64,000 nucleotides of DNA from Symsagittifera roscoffensis (Eukaryota > Xenacoelomorpha > Acoela > Convolutidae), in assembly GCF_963678635.1 (NCBI RefSeq), contig NC_087066.1, forward strand, positions 26,689,453 to 26,753,452, given 5' to 3'. A program made the position numbers and the translations under genes. Shown here in pieces: positions 10,995 to 21,179 of this stretch (within the stretch, counting starts at the first letter, position 1; each line of letters opens with the position of its first letter). The notes under the pieces were generated by a model, which ran no database searches, had not been told where the DNA came from, and saw only the letters and a list, made by a program, of their open reading frames with translations.

Positions 10995-11158
10995 CAATAT
11001 CACATAATCAAAATTTTAGACCAACCATATCACAAAGCCCCATTCAACATATAGTAACACACAATTCACTAGATGAAAACACATATGAACAAATTATAGA
11101 ACAACCACATACCACCGCTTTTCAGTCTCAAAATAATAATTTTTTTAGCCCACGATGA
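10955..11158 (+). pseudogene. env: Probable envelope cytoplasmic tail, overlapping the next ORF by ATGA
   Basis: A third frame, open from just after a TAA at 10952-10954, reads as a polar tail containing TYEQII, a possible tyrosine sorting motif. It ends at TGA 11156-11158. Its stop overlaps the next ORF's start as ATGA (11155-11158). The overlap suggests this frame is the true end of the envelope gene, reached through another frameshift between about 10955 and 10994. Confidence 0.4.
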
Positions 11159-12960
11159 GCCGACAACTTGGATCCCTACACCGCTCAAATTCCCACCCAA
11201 CCAACCTCAACACTCCAATTACAATAATTCCACTTTTTGCTTTCCCGCCACCCGATTTCCCAACCAATAATATAACATCAGGCATGAATTCAGACACTAA
11301 TTCACATATCTCAGTTTTATACTCCATCTCACAACTCAATAACCCAGATATTGAAACCCCTGATGAATTTGCCGACTCTGAACCATCACCATCCAATAAT
11401 TTTCAAACCAATCCCTCAGTTTTTTCGAAACCCCCTTTTCAACCAATCCCACCAAATAACCCACTCCCATCCATTTCTACACCCTCCTATGCTTCACAAG
11501 TTGCCCCAACCTACTCTTCACTTCATTCAGACCGATCATCCAATTCTCCAGACACCCCCCAAATCTCCCAAGAACTAGATAATTTTATCACCTTACAACA
11601 ACAACCCTTCCACCTCGACACCTCAACTATAAACCAGATTTCATCAACCATAGAATCATCAAACCCACCTACTCCTACACCCTCTTCAGCTTATACCGCA
11701 TCATTAGCACCATCATCCACATCCACCGAATCATCAAATAGCACTAATAGAGCTTACCGCACTTTCAAAAGAAAATTCCCAAACCATCCATTTCCAACAA
11801 AACCAGGAACAGCCCGTGAATATATTAATCACCCAAATCACACTAACACGAAAGAATTTTTAGCAATCACCTTACCTTCATTTCCACAGTATACTTTGAA
11901 CACCCCTAACGACACTAACAACACACGCAGTTTTGTAGATGAACACGTTTTAATGCCTACACTTCAATGGACATCATATTATCATTTTACTAACCCCCTT
12001 TGCCTACCTTTATCTAATACTCACATCGATATAGAAAGAAATCAAAATATGCTATATCGACTCACTACACCACTAACACATAGACAATTTACTTATATAG
12101 GATATAAAAAGTCACTAAAAACATACACTGCACCCCGAGCTAACGAATATACGCTAGAATATTACGATCATAACATCATCCGAGCTAACCAAGACCAATT
12201 TTTAGATGATGACCGTTTCGCTAACCCACAAATCACAGAAAAATTTTTCATCAAAAACCATGTTTTTACACTCAATATATTTGATCGCAAATTCGACCAC
12301 ATCATTTCTGAAGCACTAACCGACACACAAGCTTACGAAGGATTTAAAGAAAAATTTCCATTATTTTCACTAACCTTTCATTTCCTTGCACCACATGAAC
12401 GAGATTTGCACTGCTCACACGACATTATGTTACGCACTAAACAAACCCACACATATACATATTACCGCTTCATACAAAATCACTTTGACCTACACACTCC
12501 ATCAAGACAACCACACCACCGTTTTCAATTTATTAACTCTAAATACACATCACCATTTTTTCTTAACTTCACATATTGCATCAAAGATACTAACCTTCAC
12601 GGTATTCTTCGCAATTATGATCCCATAACCCAAATGTATATTTTTTGTCCCATCACGAAGACCTTCAACGCAGAAGAATCCAGAGCCTTCCTTATCCCAC
12701 ATGAATTTATTCAACCTATAGAAATCCCCATATTAGAATTCATCCACAACACTAAATATAACCACAAATTATATAATCTCATCCAAAACACACCTTATGA
12801 GTTTGCAGTTGCCACTGAAGAACTAAAAACCATTAAAGCACTTCATTTGCTTTGGCCACAGCTTCAAACTAAAAACATCATTCGCATACTAGCAAAAATA
12901 CTAACAAATTCCGACATAATCCACGACATCTTCCCCCACGGTTTTTTCCCCGACGACTAA
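11155..12960 (+). CDS. Unknown 601-residue accessory protein of the retroelement
   Basis: The longest intact frame not assigned to gag, pol or env, lying between the envelope and the 3' LTR. I recognise no family. Residues 1 to about 205 are Pro/Ser/Thr/Asn-rich and probably disordered. Residues about 206-601 look folded: mixed hydrophobic and aromatic, many His and Tyr, few Gly, a basic patch (FKRKFP) at the boundary. There is no signal peptide, membrane span, zinc knuckle or protease motif. The start is supported by ATGA overlap with the preceding frame. The stop is followed at once by a consensus splice donor. Base composition matches the rest of the element, so if captured from a host it was long ago. 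Roles in transactivation, particle function or host interaction are all possible; none is shown. Confidence 0.72.
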   Translation: MSRQLGSLHRSNSHPTNLNTPITIIPLFAFPPPDFPTNNITSGMNSDTNSHISVLYSISQLNNPDIETPDEFADSEPSPSNNFQTNPSVFSKPPFQPIPPNNPLPSISTPSYASQVAPTYSSLHSDRSSNSPDTPQISQELDNFITLQQQPFHLDTSTINQISSTIESSNPPTPTPSSAYTASLAPSSTSTESSNSTNRAYRTFKRKFPNHPFPTKPGTAREYINHPNHTNTKEFLAITLPSFPQYTLNTPNDTNNTRSFVDEHVLMPTLQWTSYYHFTNPLCLPLSNTHIDIERNQNMLYRLTTPLTHRQFTYIGYKKSLKTYTAPRANEYTLEYYDHNIIRANQDQFLDDDRFANPQITEKFFIKNHVFTLNIFDRKFDHIISEALTDTQAYEGFKEKFPLFSLTFHFLAPHERDLHCSHDIMLRTKQTHTYTYYRFIQNHFDLHTPSRQPHHRFQFINSKYTSPFFLNFTYCIKDTNLHGILRNYDPITQMYIFCPITKTFNAEESRAFLIPHEFIQPIEIPILEFIHNTKYNHKLYNLIQNTPYEFAVATEELKTIKALHLLWPQLQTKNIIRILAKILTNSDIIHDIFPHGFFPDD

Positions 12961-12969
12961 CAGGTAAGT
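12961..12969 (+). promoter_or_regulatory. Consensus splice donor CAG|GTAAGT right after the 601-codon ORF
   Basis: The stop codon TAA is followed directly by CAGGTAAGT, a full consensus animal 5' splice site. A second good donor, AAAG|GTGAGT, lies at 13927-13936. Their placement suggests 3' untranslated introns or splicing onward into the tail. Motif evidence only. Confidence 0.4.
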
Positions 12970-14547
12970 ATGACTTATACATATTCTTAACTAATAAATT
13001 TAAAATAAAACACTAACCATTCTTTATCCATGTCTTATTTAGATTTTTAGTCTTCATCCCACGATCATCTGCAAAATACACAAAAGAAAAATAAAAAATA
13101 GAAAACTTCTTCAAATTGTTCAAAACTCTATTAATATTTTGCACAAGCTAATTTAAATAAAATTCATACCAATGTAGTAAATTAATTTATAAATTGTTTC
13201 CCCACAAGCAGTAAATCTAATAATGATGAAAATTTGTAACTTAATTTTTCCCAAAAACTAGCAGTAAAATTGAAATTCTATGTAGTAAATTGATAAAACG
13301 AAAATGTAGTACTAACCTTTTGATATTTCATTCACTCGCACAAAAATTCTATCCAAACTCGCACAGCTCGCCCACGAAGAATTGTTTAAAATAATGAATT
13401 TCAGTTTTCAGCTTTCACACTCAACAACTCTAATACAAGATAACACGTTTCAAACTTTCCTTTAACCCGGTTGGAAAGGAATTATATACTAAACAAAACT
13501 AACCAATGCAGCTTACTAAACACCACAGATCATAGAATAACAGCATGACTAAGAAAAGGAAACCAACGGTACCCAAACCGGATTAACCCAGTTTAAAACT
13601 GGATAATTTATTCTTTTGAAGACTATTATAAAGTCTAAGAAAGAAATAATAAAACACAAAAAAGTCGAGAGACAAACCCATACCAAAAACAATTTGATTT
13701 TTGAAAAAAAGGACACAACCAACGAAACATAAGAAAAACCACAATAAACCCAACATAAAACGTTATCACATAACAGGACCTCTCACAGAGACCGCACGAA
13801 ATCATACTCCCACTCCTGGCCTAACCCACCAGAGAGGACGTCCTGAGCATGCTCTATAGCCGGCCTAACCCACCGCGCTACATCCACGCTTTGTGACCAC
13901 ACTCCTATTTTTAATAAGAGGTACTCAAAGGTGAGTAACTCTTCAAAATAACCGAACTAAAACAAAAAGCTTTTGTGAAAACAACTAACCAAAATCATAA
14001 TTAAAACACTGAACTAATAAAAATTTTATAAAATGTAAATTATACCTTGCAGTATATAGATCAGCATACAACACCAAAGACGAACATCCAAAGACAAAAT
14101 GACCCCACTACACTCGAAAAAGAATGGCCAACCACAACCAATATGCCGTCCACAATCACAACTCAAAGGATTTAGAGTACGACTTGACTTCGCAGAAAAG
14201 GAATTCATTGAACTAGACCAATGACCACCTCGATGTTCAAGTATACGTACAGATCCGAGTAACCAGACATCCCCTCCACGCACAATCTCCACGCCATTCC
14301 CAGACAAGGTCAAACACAAAAGAAGTTCTCTACATGAAACGGAAAAACCTGTCATAGCCAACCGTTCTGAAATCAGATTTGAGTTTGTTGCGAAAACCCA
14401 GTCGTTGTCATGAGAAGACACAACGATTGAACCTGGAACTTCTCTAACAAGAGAACCCAGAAGAAATATGATGTTCGCCAAATACCAACGTTCATCATCC
14501 ATCCTTTGAATTACAGAAAGACTATTCTAAAAAACTCTGTAAAACCC
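12970..14547 (+). other. 1.6-kb tail between last sense ORF and 3' LTR
   Basis: No sense ORF. It contains a 15-bp palindrome (CCAGTTTAAAACTGG, 13588-13602), a GC-rich island about 13776-13910 in which GGCCTAACCCACC occurs at 13818-13830 and 13862-13874, a donor at about 13930, and the antisense frame 14026-14502. Retroelements usually keep little sequence here, so RNA export, packaging or antisense functions are possible. Confidence 0.6.
14026..14502 (-). CDS. Antisense ORF, 158 codons, next to the 3' LTR
   Basis: The longest minus-strand frame in the element that is not a shadow of a sense gene. The first 125 residues have mixed, protein-like composition; the last 30 are hydrophobic and Cys-rich (LWCCMLIYILQ). 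A splice-donor-like CAAG|GTATAA on the minus strand falls 20-30 bp before the stop, so the coding part could be spliced. No family is recognised. Antisense genes driven from a 3' LTR exist in deltaretroviruses; here this is only an analogy, and chance openness on a T/G-biased strand is a fair alternative. Confidence 0.3.
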   Translation of the reverse strand: MDDERWYLANIIFLLGSLVREVPGSIVVSSHDNDWVFATNSNLISERLAMTGFSVSCRELLLCLTLSGNGVEIVRGGDVWLLGSVRILEHRGGHWSSSMNSFSAKSSRTLNPLSCDCGRHIGCGWPFFFECSGVILSLDVRLWCCMLIYILQGIIYIL

Positions 14548-14554
14548 GGATGGG
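14548..14554 (+). promoter_or_regulatory. Short polypurine-like tract before the 3' LTR
   Basis: GGATGGG abuts the 3' LTR at the position of a plus-strand primer. It is short and contains one T, so it is a weak polypurine tract. Confidence 0.4.
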
Positions 14555-14964
14555 TGGAACCTGATCTAAACTACATTTTATGATTGGATAAATTAGATAT
14601 TTTACCACTGTAAAGTATTTAATATTAACCAATCATGATCCATCAAACTAACAACCCACTTATTTGTAAGTGCTGAAATTACTTGTAATTTCAGCACCAG
14701 AGAGATTTGAATTTAACTTAGAAATTAGTTGCCTCTCCAAGAGAACTTCAGCAGCCGCAATAAACCAGTATACCCTAGATCTATTGAGCCTAGCAGAGAC
14801 TAGTTAAACAACCTGAGACTAGATAGTATAAGAGTAAGATTAGGATCGGTATTAGACTAAGAAGTTGCACGAATCTATCCGGCCGAAAATAAGATAGCGT
14901 GACGAGCAGACGGTGTACCCTATCCGAAATTACTCTATGAGTTAACCACCTCAGTTATAACTCA
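14555..14964 (+). repeat. 3' LTR (410 bp)
   Basis: Matches 1576-1985 at 407 of 410 positions, with the hairpin repeated at 14670-14697. The three differences lie near 14738, 14826 and 14953. TTAA follows directly. Confidence 0.95.
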
Positions 14965-14968
14965 TTAA

Positions 14969-17900
14969 GTAGCATTAGCAATAATTTCGGTAGTTTGCAA
15001 TGAAGTAACATTGGAAGAATTTCAAATTGAAGAAATCGCTTTTCGTAATCTTGGGATGAGTTTGTAGTCAATGAGGTTGTTTTTTTTTATAGCTTTCGAT
15101 GAGTTTCAGATTGTTTTATGGTTTTCCAAAAAATTTAGCCATAGCTCTCAAACGGGGCAACAGAGGTTTTGTAAGCCTTCAATATCTTTGATCAGAGTGT
15201 TATACTTGAAACACTCCGTTTAACACAGTACAGAGCCTTCATAGCATCATTTGATATATTTTTCATTTTCCATTCCCATCCATCGTTTTAATAGGCATCA
15301 GCCAGAGATCTATCATTTCTGTAGCTTCTTTATAATTGTGCATTTAGTTTTACGATTGCATTGCATTTTCACACTAAGAGTATTGTTTTTTTAAAACATT
15401 TGTCTCCATCGAGTTCTTTGTACACCAATTCCATTTTTTGCAGATTCCTTTCAAACTACAAGGTTGATCTTTAATTTTGGTTATCTTAGAATTATATGAA
15501 AGTGGACAACATTGAAGAGTCGGGCAATTCAATTGTATAAAAACAAACATCATTGGCCGAAAAATTGAATCTTGATGATCTTCAATGCAAACAAAAAAAA
15601 TTTGTGAGAGCTTGATTTCTATCGGATACGAAAGTTTGTAAATATCTCGCGTTTTGTTCTGCGAAACCAAAACTCCGAAATTGTTCAAAACATTTTTTGG
15701 CTGACTTTTCGAGTATTTTTTTGAAGTATAGGTAGAGACAAGCCAGACAAATTATTTCAATCTTATCAGAATTAGAGTATAATTCTTGCAATTACTCAAT
15801 AAGGTTTATGACGGTAGATGCTTTGAAGAAAATGTATCAATGAACAGATTTACTTCATACATTTTTTATCTGTGACTAAGATCATTGCTACTTGTTTTTC
15901 CTTTTAGACGATGATCGGTGAAAATTTTGTCGAAATGATTTCTCATAGAACCTAATTTTTGACAAAAATTGATGTTTCTGATTATATCCACAGCCATGAT
16001 GCCTGTGCATTTCCGAGGTTGTCATTGCTCTAACCGTTGAGATTTAAAAAGTTTCTTAGGACTCGCTGCTTTATTTTTCATCCAAGTTGGTTTTGAAAAT
16101 GAAGCAATTGCTTCTGTTTCACTAATGTTAATTTTTCCGTGTTAGATTGATGTTTTCGTGGTTTGTCGAATTGTCTTCCTGTACGAGAATTTGATCCGAA
16201 TTCTCATTTTCACTGATGAATAACTTTTATGAAAACTGGTATACCGATTGGTCTATCTTGTACCGGAATTTGGTCTGGTTGTCCACTCTCACTGAATTGC
16301 TGTGTTTTTTACCCGAGGAAATTGAAATTAACCAATCACTCCAGGCAAACCTTAAATAACTCAATTTCTTTCCTGTATTCTGATTAGAATTTCCCACATT
16401 TAGTTCCATTTATTTTTGCTTCATAAAGTTTTGTTAACTTGCTAGTTCTCCAATGGTACTCACATCCTCTTGGAGCTAATACATGCTAAATGTCTGTAAA
16501 TACATGCTAAAATGACTAGGCTTTTTTGCAGAAGCTTTATGATGAGGCACACATTGAGCTCTGATGAAAATACCGCAGCTTCTTTCGTTCTAATCGAAAC
16601 GCCTCCAGGTCTTTTTTTCAATTGCAGAATAACCGCTCTTTTTATATTTTTTGTTGTTCTCAAGAAATATAGAATGAGTGTTTGCGTTTTCTCTGAGCAA
16701 GGTTTCCGTCAGGCAGATGATATCAAAGATGATTTTATATTAGTTGGCCTTTGCGAAAAGATTTTTTGTAGAATATTTTTAGAATGTTTCTACCGTTGTA
16801 ATGTGGCAGATTAGGGCTTGTCTTAAAACAACTTTGACATATGTTTTTATTTTAATTTCCGTTGATACAACAGTTTATCCATCTCTATTGTAAAGTCTGC
16901 CGTTATTTCGCTCAGACCATTTTATCATGGCCTTGATTGATTTATCACTTCTCGCCGTTTCTTAAAAACTCGTTTCTTATCGTTGTTTCTTTATAGGTCT
17001 TTTTTTTGTTTTTGTAAGCAAAGTTTTCAGTAGCTTTTTTGCGTCATCTAGAATTTTTTTTAAAGTTCTGTTCTTGACGTTTTCTGGCATCCTTTCTGTC
17101 GCAAAATTTCATTCCACTTACCTTTGATCTTACGGTTGTATTAAATTTTCTTGCGTCTCACTGAGGTTGTACCACTTGTTTCCTTTTTTTGGTCTTTTTT
17201 CTCGTTGTATCAGTTCAAATGATTGATGGAATGTTTTTTTTAATCTTTCTGAGGCCGTTTACTTGGGTTACTTTGTCTCGTTTTCCGTTTTTTTTTCTTG
17301 ACGGGGTTTGGGGTTGTCATAAATGACGTTCTAATATCTTGCTGGTTTGTTGAGACTCAACTCTTACAATGAAGAAAAGTGTTCATACCAAAATCCTTTG
17401 CACTTGGTTCAATTTTCTGTAAAATGCCTTCGATAACTGCATGTCATGCAACTGAAAGAGAATTTTCTTGCGGGTTTTGCTTGTGTTTTCAGATACTGCT
17501 TCGTTAGAAGAACGAATTTTTCGGGTTTCTGCCAACTTTGTTGTTCGCGAGTTTCAACAGATGGCACCTGCGGCTATCTTTGGAAAAATTGAGGAATTCA
17601 CAGGTTTTCACCGGTGGCATCTTTAAGTACCTCTATTTCAAACCAAAAGACACTTTTGCTTCCCTCTTTTTGACCGATGAACGTACCTTTTGACGATCAA
17701 CATTAAAGACTACTAGCTTTTCTTAGTCAATTTGAGACTACGTAGTCACAAAGTTCAATTCGGTTTTTCCGATTGCTTTTTGAGGAGTTTTGAAAAAGTT
17801 CCAGTTCGGTTAAAAAGTCGTTTTCTCCAATCATTAAAAACACAAAAAAACGAACTCTACCTTCACATGGGATAAAGTTGTAAAAGTGCCCTCTTCCAGT

Positions 17901-19525
17901 TCCAGATAGCGGCAAGATATAGAGATTTTACGTAAAGTATTTTAATGTTTCTAGTTTTAGCCAAGTTTTTGATTCTGGAACTAGAGCTTTGAGCTCACCT
18001 CCTTTCTTCTAGGCTCTTCGTTTGTGGTAATTCGTTCGTGGTAATTGCGTGGTATCTTTTTCCTTGTTGAGTGCCTATACTGTAACCAACTTGATGTTGC
18101 TAGCGGCCATATCAATTATTTTCTAATTGAACTCCGATTTACCACTGTCACTGTCAGAATGTCATTTTGTTGTCCTACGGTAGTATCCTTTTTCGATAAT
18201 CCAATCTTTGTGCTAAGACATCGGACTAATTGACCAAACTCGATGGAATCGCGCCCATATTATTTTCGTCTGTACGCAATTTAGAGTTTAGTTCACTACA
18301 CAATGAGGATTTTGCAAAGGGTCCACAAAATTAAATTTTCTCGTCGTGAAAATTATTTGCGCGTTGTTCATGTCGCGCTCTTCTTCTGCAAGTGTCCGAC
18401 TGCGATTTTCACAGTATTGATCCTTCAAGATGGATGGCAAGTAGATATCCTAACAGCTGTTTTTTCTCTCATCAATGATCTTTGCAACTGGCAACAAAAA
18501 ACTTATAGATTTTTGGTCAACCAAACAATGTTTACGATAACTTTTATCGATTTATTGTACACTTTTTGTGTGGGCTTACTCCGGAGAGCACGGTGGTCAG
18601 TTTTTTTACTCACACTTTTCTCGTTCTGAAGCAGTGCAACTACTTAAGTTTTTTCTGCTGCCTGCTTCTATTGGCTTTTGATAACATCTGCAATTATCTG
18701 TCCTTTCTGTGTCAGTATCAGTTTCTAAAAGCAAAAATGCCAATTTTTTGGTTGTGTTCGGTTTCTCTTTTGTAAACTTAAAATAGGTTGTAAGGTGAAT
18801 GCTTCCCGCAACATTTCTTCTGGATCGCCTTTCTTCGCGCTCACTAAATCACCAACTTAAGGAAAAAATAATTTGTTTGCTGAGCTGACTTGCTTATGTA
18901 CGTTTTCGTTATGCAATTTTTACTCCACCAGACGTTTTTTTTTGGCATTGGTCGTCTGATATATCAATGCATTTTACTCGGCAAAATTTTTTAAACTGTG
19001 CTTAACATAATTTTTGCATTGCAGACAGATTCCGTTGATTTTTTTCAAGCTTCATTAATTCAAGAGTATCTTTTCATTGGTGGAGTTTGCTTCAATCACA
19101 GATTTGTCAAAATTACAGCAAGATACACTTCATTGCTAAACCAGCTAATTATAGATATCATACCAAGTTTCATTGCACCTGAGAAGATTTCGACTGTTTG
19201 TCATGCTCAAGAGTTTCTTCATGGTTTTCCTAGCAAAACAAGCTAGTTTATCTTGCTGGTCGCTGTAATTAAGACCATTTCAGTTTTAACATAATAAATT
19301 AGAACATAGAAAGAAAGTAATCGTGAAAAAAAACACTGAAATTTGTACCATTCCACCAGAACATACAGCCGAACCTTCTGAACACAGTGAGGTCAAACCT
19401 GTTAACGACCAGATGTTATCAAACATGTTAACAACCAGAATGTGATAAAAAAAGAGGGTTCGGAACAACTTGAATTTATGAATATCAAGCTGTCGTTTAG
19501 CGACCTGACATTACTGAGAAATGTA
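14969..19525. other. T-rich repeat-like DNA with no intact gene
   Basis: Only short frames broken by stops. The minus strand of about 15374-17300 is A-rich and protein-like (see next entry). Short direct repeats such as GTGGTAATT occur near 18025. I see no recognisable domain, LTR or terminal inverted repeat. Confidence 0.5.
15374..16140 (-). pseudogene. Decayed minus-strand coding remnant, unidentified
   Basis: Reading the minus strand downward from about 16140 gives a chain of fragments with plausible composition (Lys/Asn/Ser/Phe-rich) broken by single stops, including frames at 15582-15791 and 15374-15688. Similar fragments appear up to about 16410. The pattern suggests an old transposon-like coding sequence. 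I recognise no motif and cannot name a family; A-rich DNA can give this impression by chance. Confidence 0.25.
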
Positions 19526-21179
19526 CGAGATGACCCGATTTGGACGTAAGCTTACATGAAAACGCAAGATGAGAAAACAAGACAAACAATGGTAAAAAAG
19601 AGCAAAAAATTGCAAATAGAAAAGCAACTTTTGCTTTAGGCCTTTTTTTTCAGTGGAACACGTTGTCTGGGGAAACAAGACTCATCCTTGTGGTTACAAT
19701 GAAAGTAAACGAAAATTAACTAGAGGAAATTCGCTGACGGCCTACAAGCTGTAATACGATGGTTAGCCCTTAAGCAGACAAAAAACAACTGGCTGAGTCA
19801 AGACGCTGAAAAAAGCAAAGAATTAAGAAAAAGGACGTGATGCAGTCGTCAAGAGAGACTTTTTCTACCTTTTGTCGCTGTTTAATTTCCGGACAAATGT
19901 TACAAATGTGTTTTTAGCGCTCCTGGTGGAGCCTGTTCAATCTGACAGACCATCATAATCAGCAAACGTTTTAGTTATGAGGCCTCAAATCGGGGCGAAT
20001 GCTCGAATTAAGGGCCTAATTTTCCTGTATTGTACTAGCCGTTTTGTACTAGCCGTTTTGTACTAGCCGTTTTGTATTGTACTAGCCGATAAGTTCAATT
20101 TAGCTTTTAAACCTATTTATGATTTTAAAAATCCAGTGATGGGAGGGGTTAAATGGGAAGTCATTCGCTCGCTTCTCCCAAAGCTCTGGTACCAAAAACT
20201 ATTAAAAAGGAAAAGTAAAACTAGTAAAAACTGTGTATAATTAAGAAAACTTCAAAAACAAAAATTATTTTGAAACGAATTATTTTGAAACAAAAAAGAA
20301 CAAAAAACAGTACAAAACATTAAGAAGATCAAAATTAGTAGAAAAAACATACAATGACAGTTTAAATATTGTTTTTGCACAAATTGTGATCTTTTTAAAG
20401 TTTTGTACTGTTTTTTGTTCTTTTTTGTTTCAAAATAATTTGTTTTTGAAGTTTTATTAGTTATACACAGTTTTTACTAGTTTTACTTTTTCTTTTAAAT
20501 AGTTTTTGGTACAGAAGCTTTGGGAGAAACGAGCGAATGACTTCCCATTTAACCCCTCCCATCACCGGAATTTTAAAATTTCAAATAGGTTTAAAAGCTA
20601 AATTGAACTAATCGGCTAGTACAATACAAAACGGCTAGTACAAAACGGCTAGTACAAAACGGCTAGTACAATACAGGACAATTAGGCCCTTAATTCGAGC
20701 ATTCGCCCCGATTTGAGGCCTCATAATTAAAACGTTTGCTGATTATGATGGTCTGTTGGATTGAACAGGCTCAACCAGGAGCGCCAAAAAACACATTTGT
20801 AACATTTGTCCGGAAGTTAAACAGCGACAAAAGATAGAAAAAGTCTCCATTGACGGCTGGATCACGTCCTTTTTCTTAATTCTTTGCTTTTTTCAGCGTC
20901 TTGACTCAGCTAGTTGTTTTTCGTCTGCTTAAGGGCTAACCATCGTATTACAGCTTGTAGGCCGTCAGCCAATTTCCTTTTGTTAATTTTCATTTACTTT
21001 TGTTTGTAACCACAAGGATGGGTCTTGTTTCCTCAGACAACGTGTTCCACTAAAAAAAAACAGGGCTAGAGCAAAATTTGCTTTTCTATTTGCAATTGTT
21101 TGCTCTTTTTTACCATTGTTTGTCTTGTTTTCTCGTATTTCGTTTTCATGTAAGTTTTCGTCCAATTCGGGTCATCTCG
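19526..21179. mobile_element. Giant foldback: 0.8-kb imperfect inverted repeat with 57-bp loop
   Basis: Left arm about 19526-20330 is the reverse complement, with scattered differences, of right arm about 20388-21179. The outer limits are CGAGATGACCC and GGGTCATCTCG. Each arm contains a tandem array of TGTACTAGCCGTTT units (20028-20089 and 20611-20675). Small frames inside have no recognisable transposase. Outer parts of the arms recur singly at 27458-27720 and 31295-31546, so this is a member of a repeat family, most simply a foldback-type non-autonomous DNA transposon. A transcript across it would make a long hairpin RNA. Confidence 0.85.
20028..20089 (+). repeat. Tandem repeat of about 14 bp inside the foldback left arm
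   Basis: Four copies of a TGTACTAGCCGTTT-type unit; the reverse-complement array is at 20611-20675. Arrays in mirrored subterminal positions are typical of foldback elements. Confidence 0.8.

Larger units (their letters stand above)
1576..14964 (+). mobile_element. LTR retroelement of Ty3/gypsy-retrovirus type, 13.4 kb, env-bearing, internally deleted
   Basis: Both ends are defined by 410-bp LTRs beginning TG and ending CA, a 4-bp TTAA duplication and a primer-binding-like site just inside the left LTR. Gene order on the plus strand is: basic 155-codon ORF; Gag with a degenerate zinc knuckle; aspartic protease (DSGAES); reverse transcriptase (YLDD); the start of RNase H; an envelope-like protein with signal peptide and basic cleavage site; an unknown 601-codon ORF. 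Integrase and most of RNase H are missing, so this copy cannot move on its own. The LTRs differ at 3 of 410 positions, so the insertion is fairly recent. The sense strand is rich in A and C and poor in G, unlike the T-rich host DNA. The Pol order (PR-RT-RH) and RT motifs point to Ty3/gypsy-like errantiviruses; the exact clade needs an RT tree. Confidence 0.93.
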
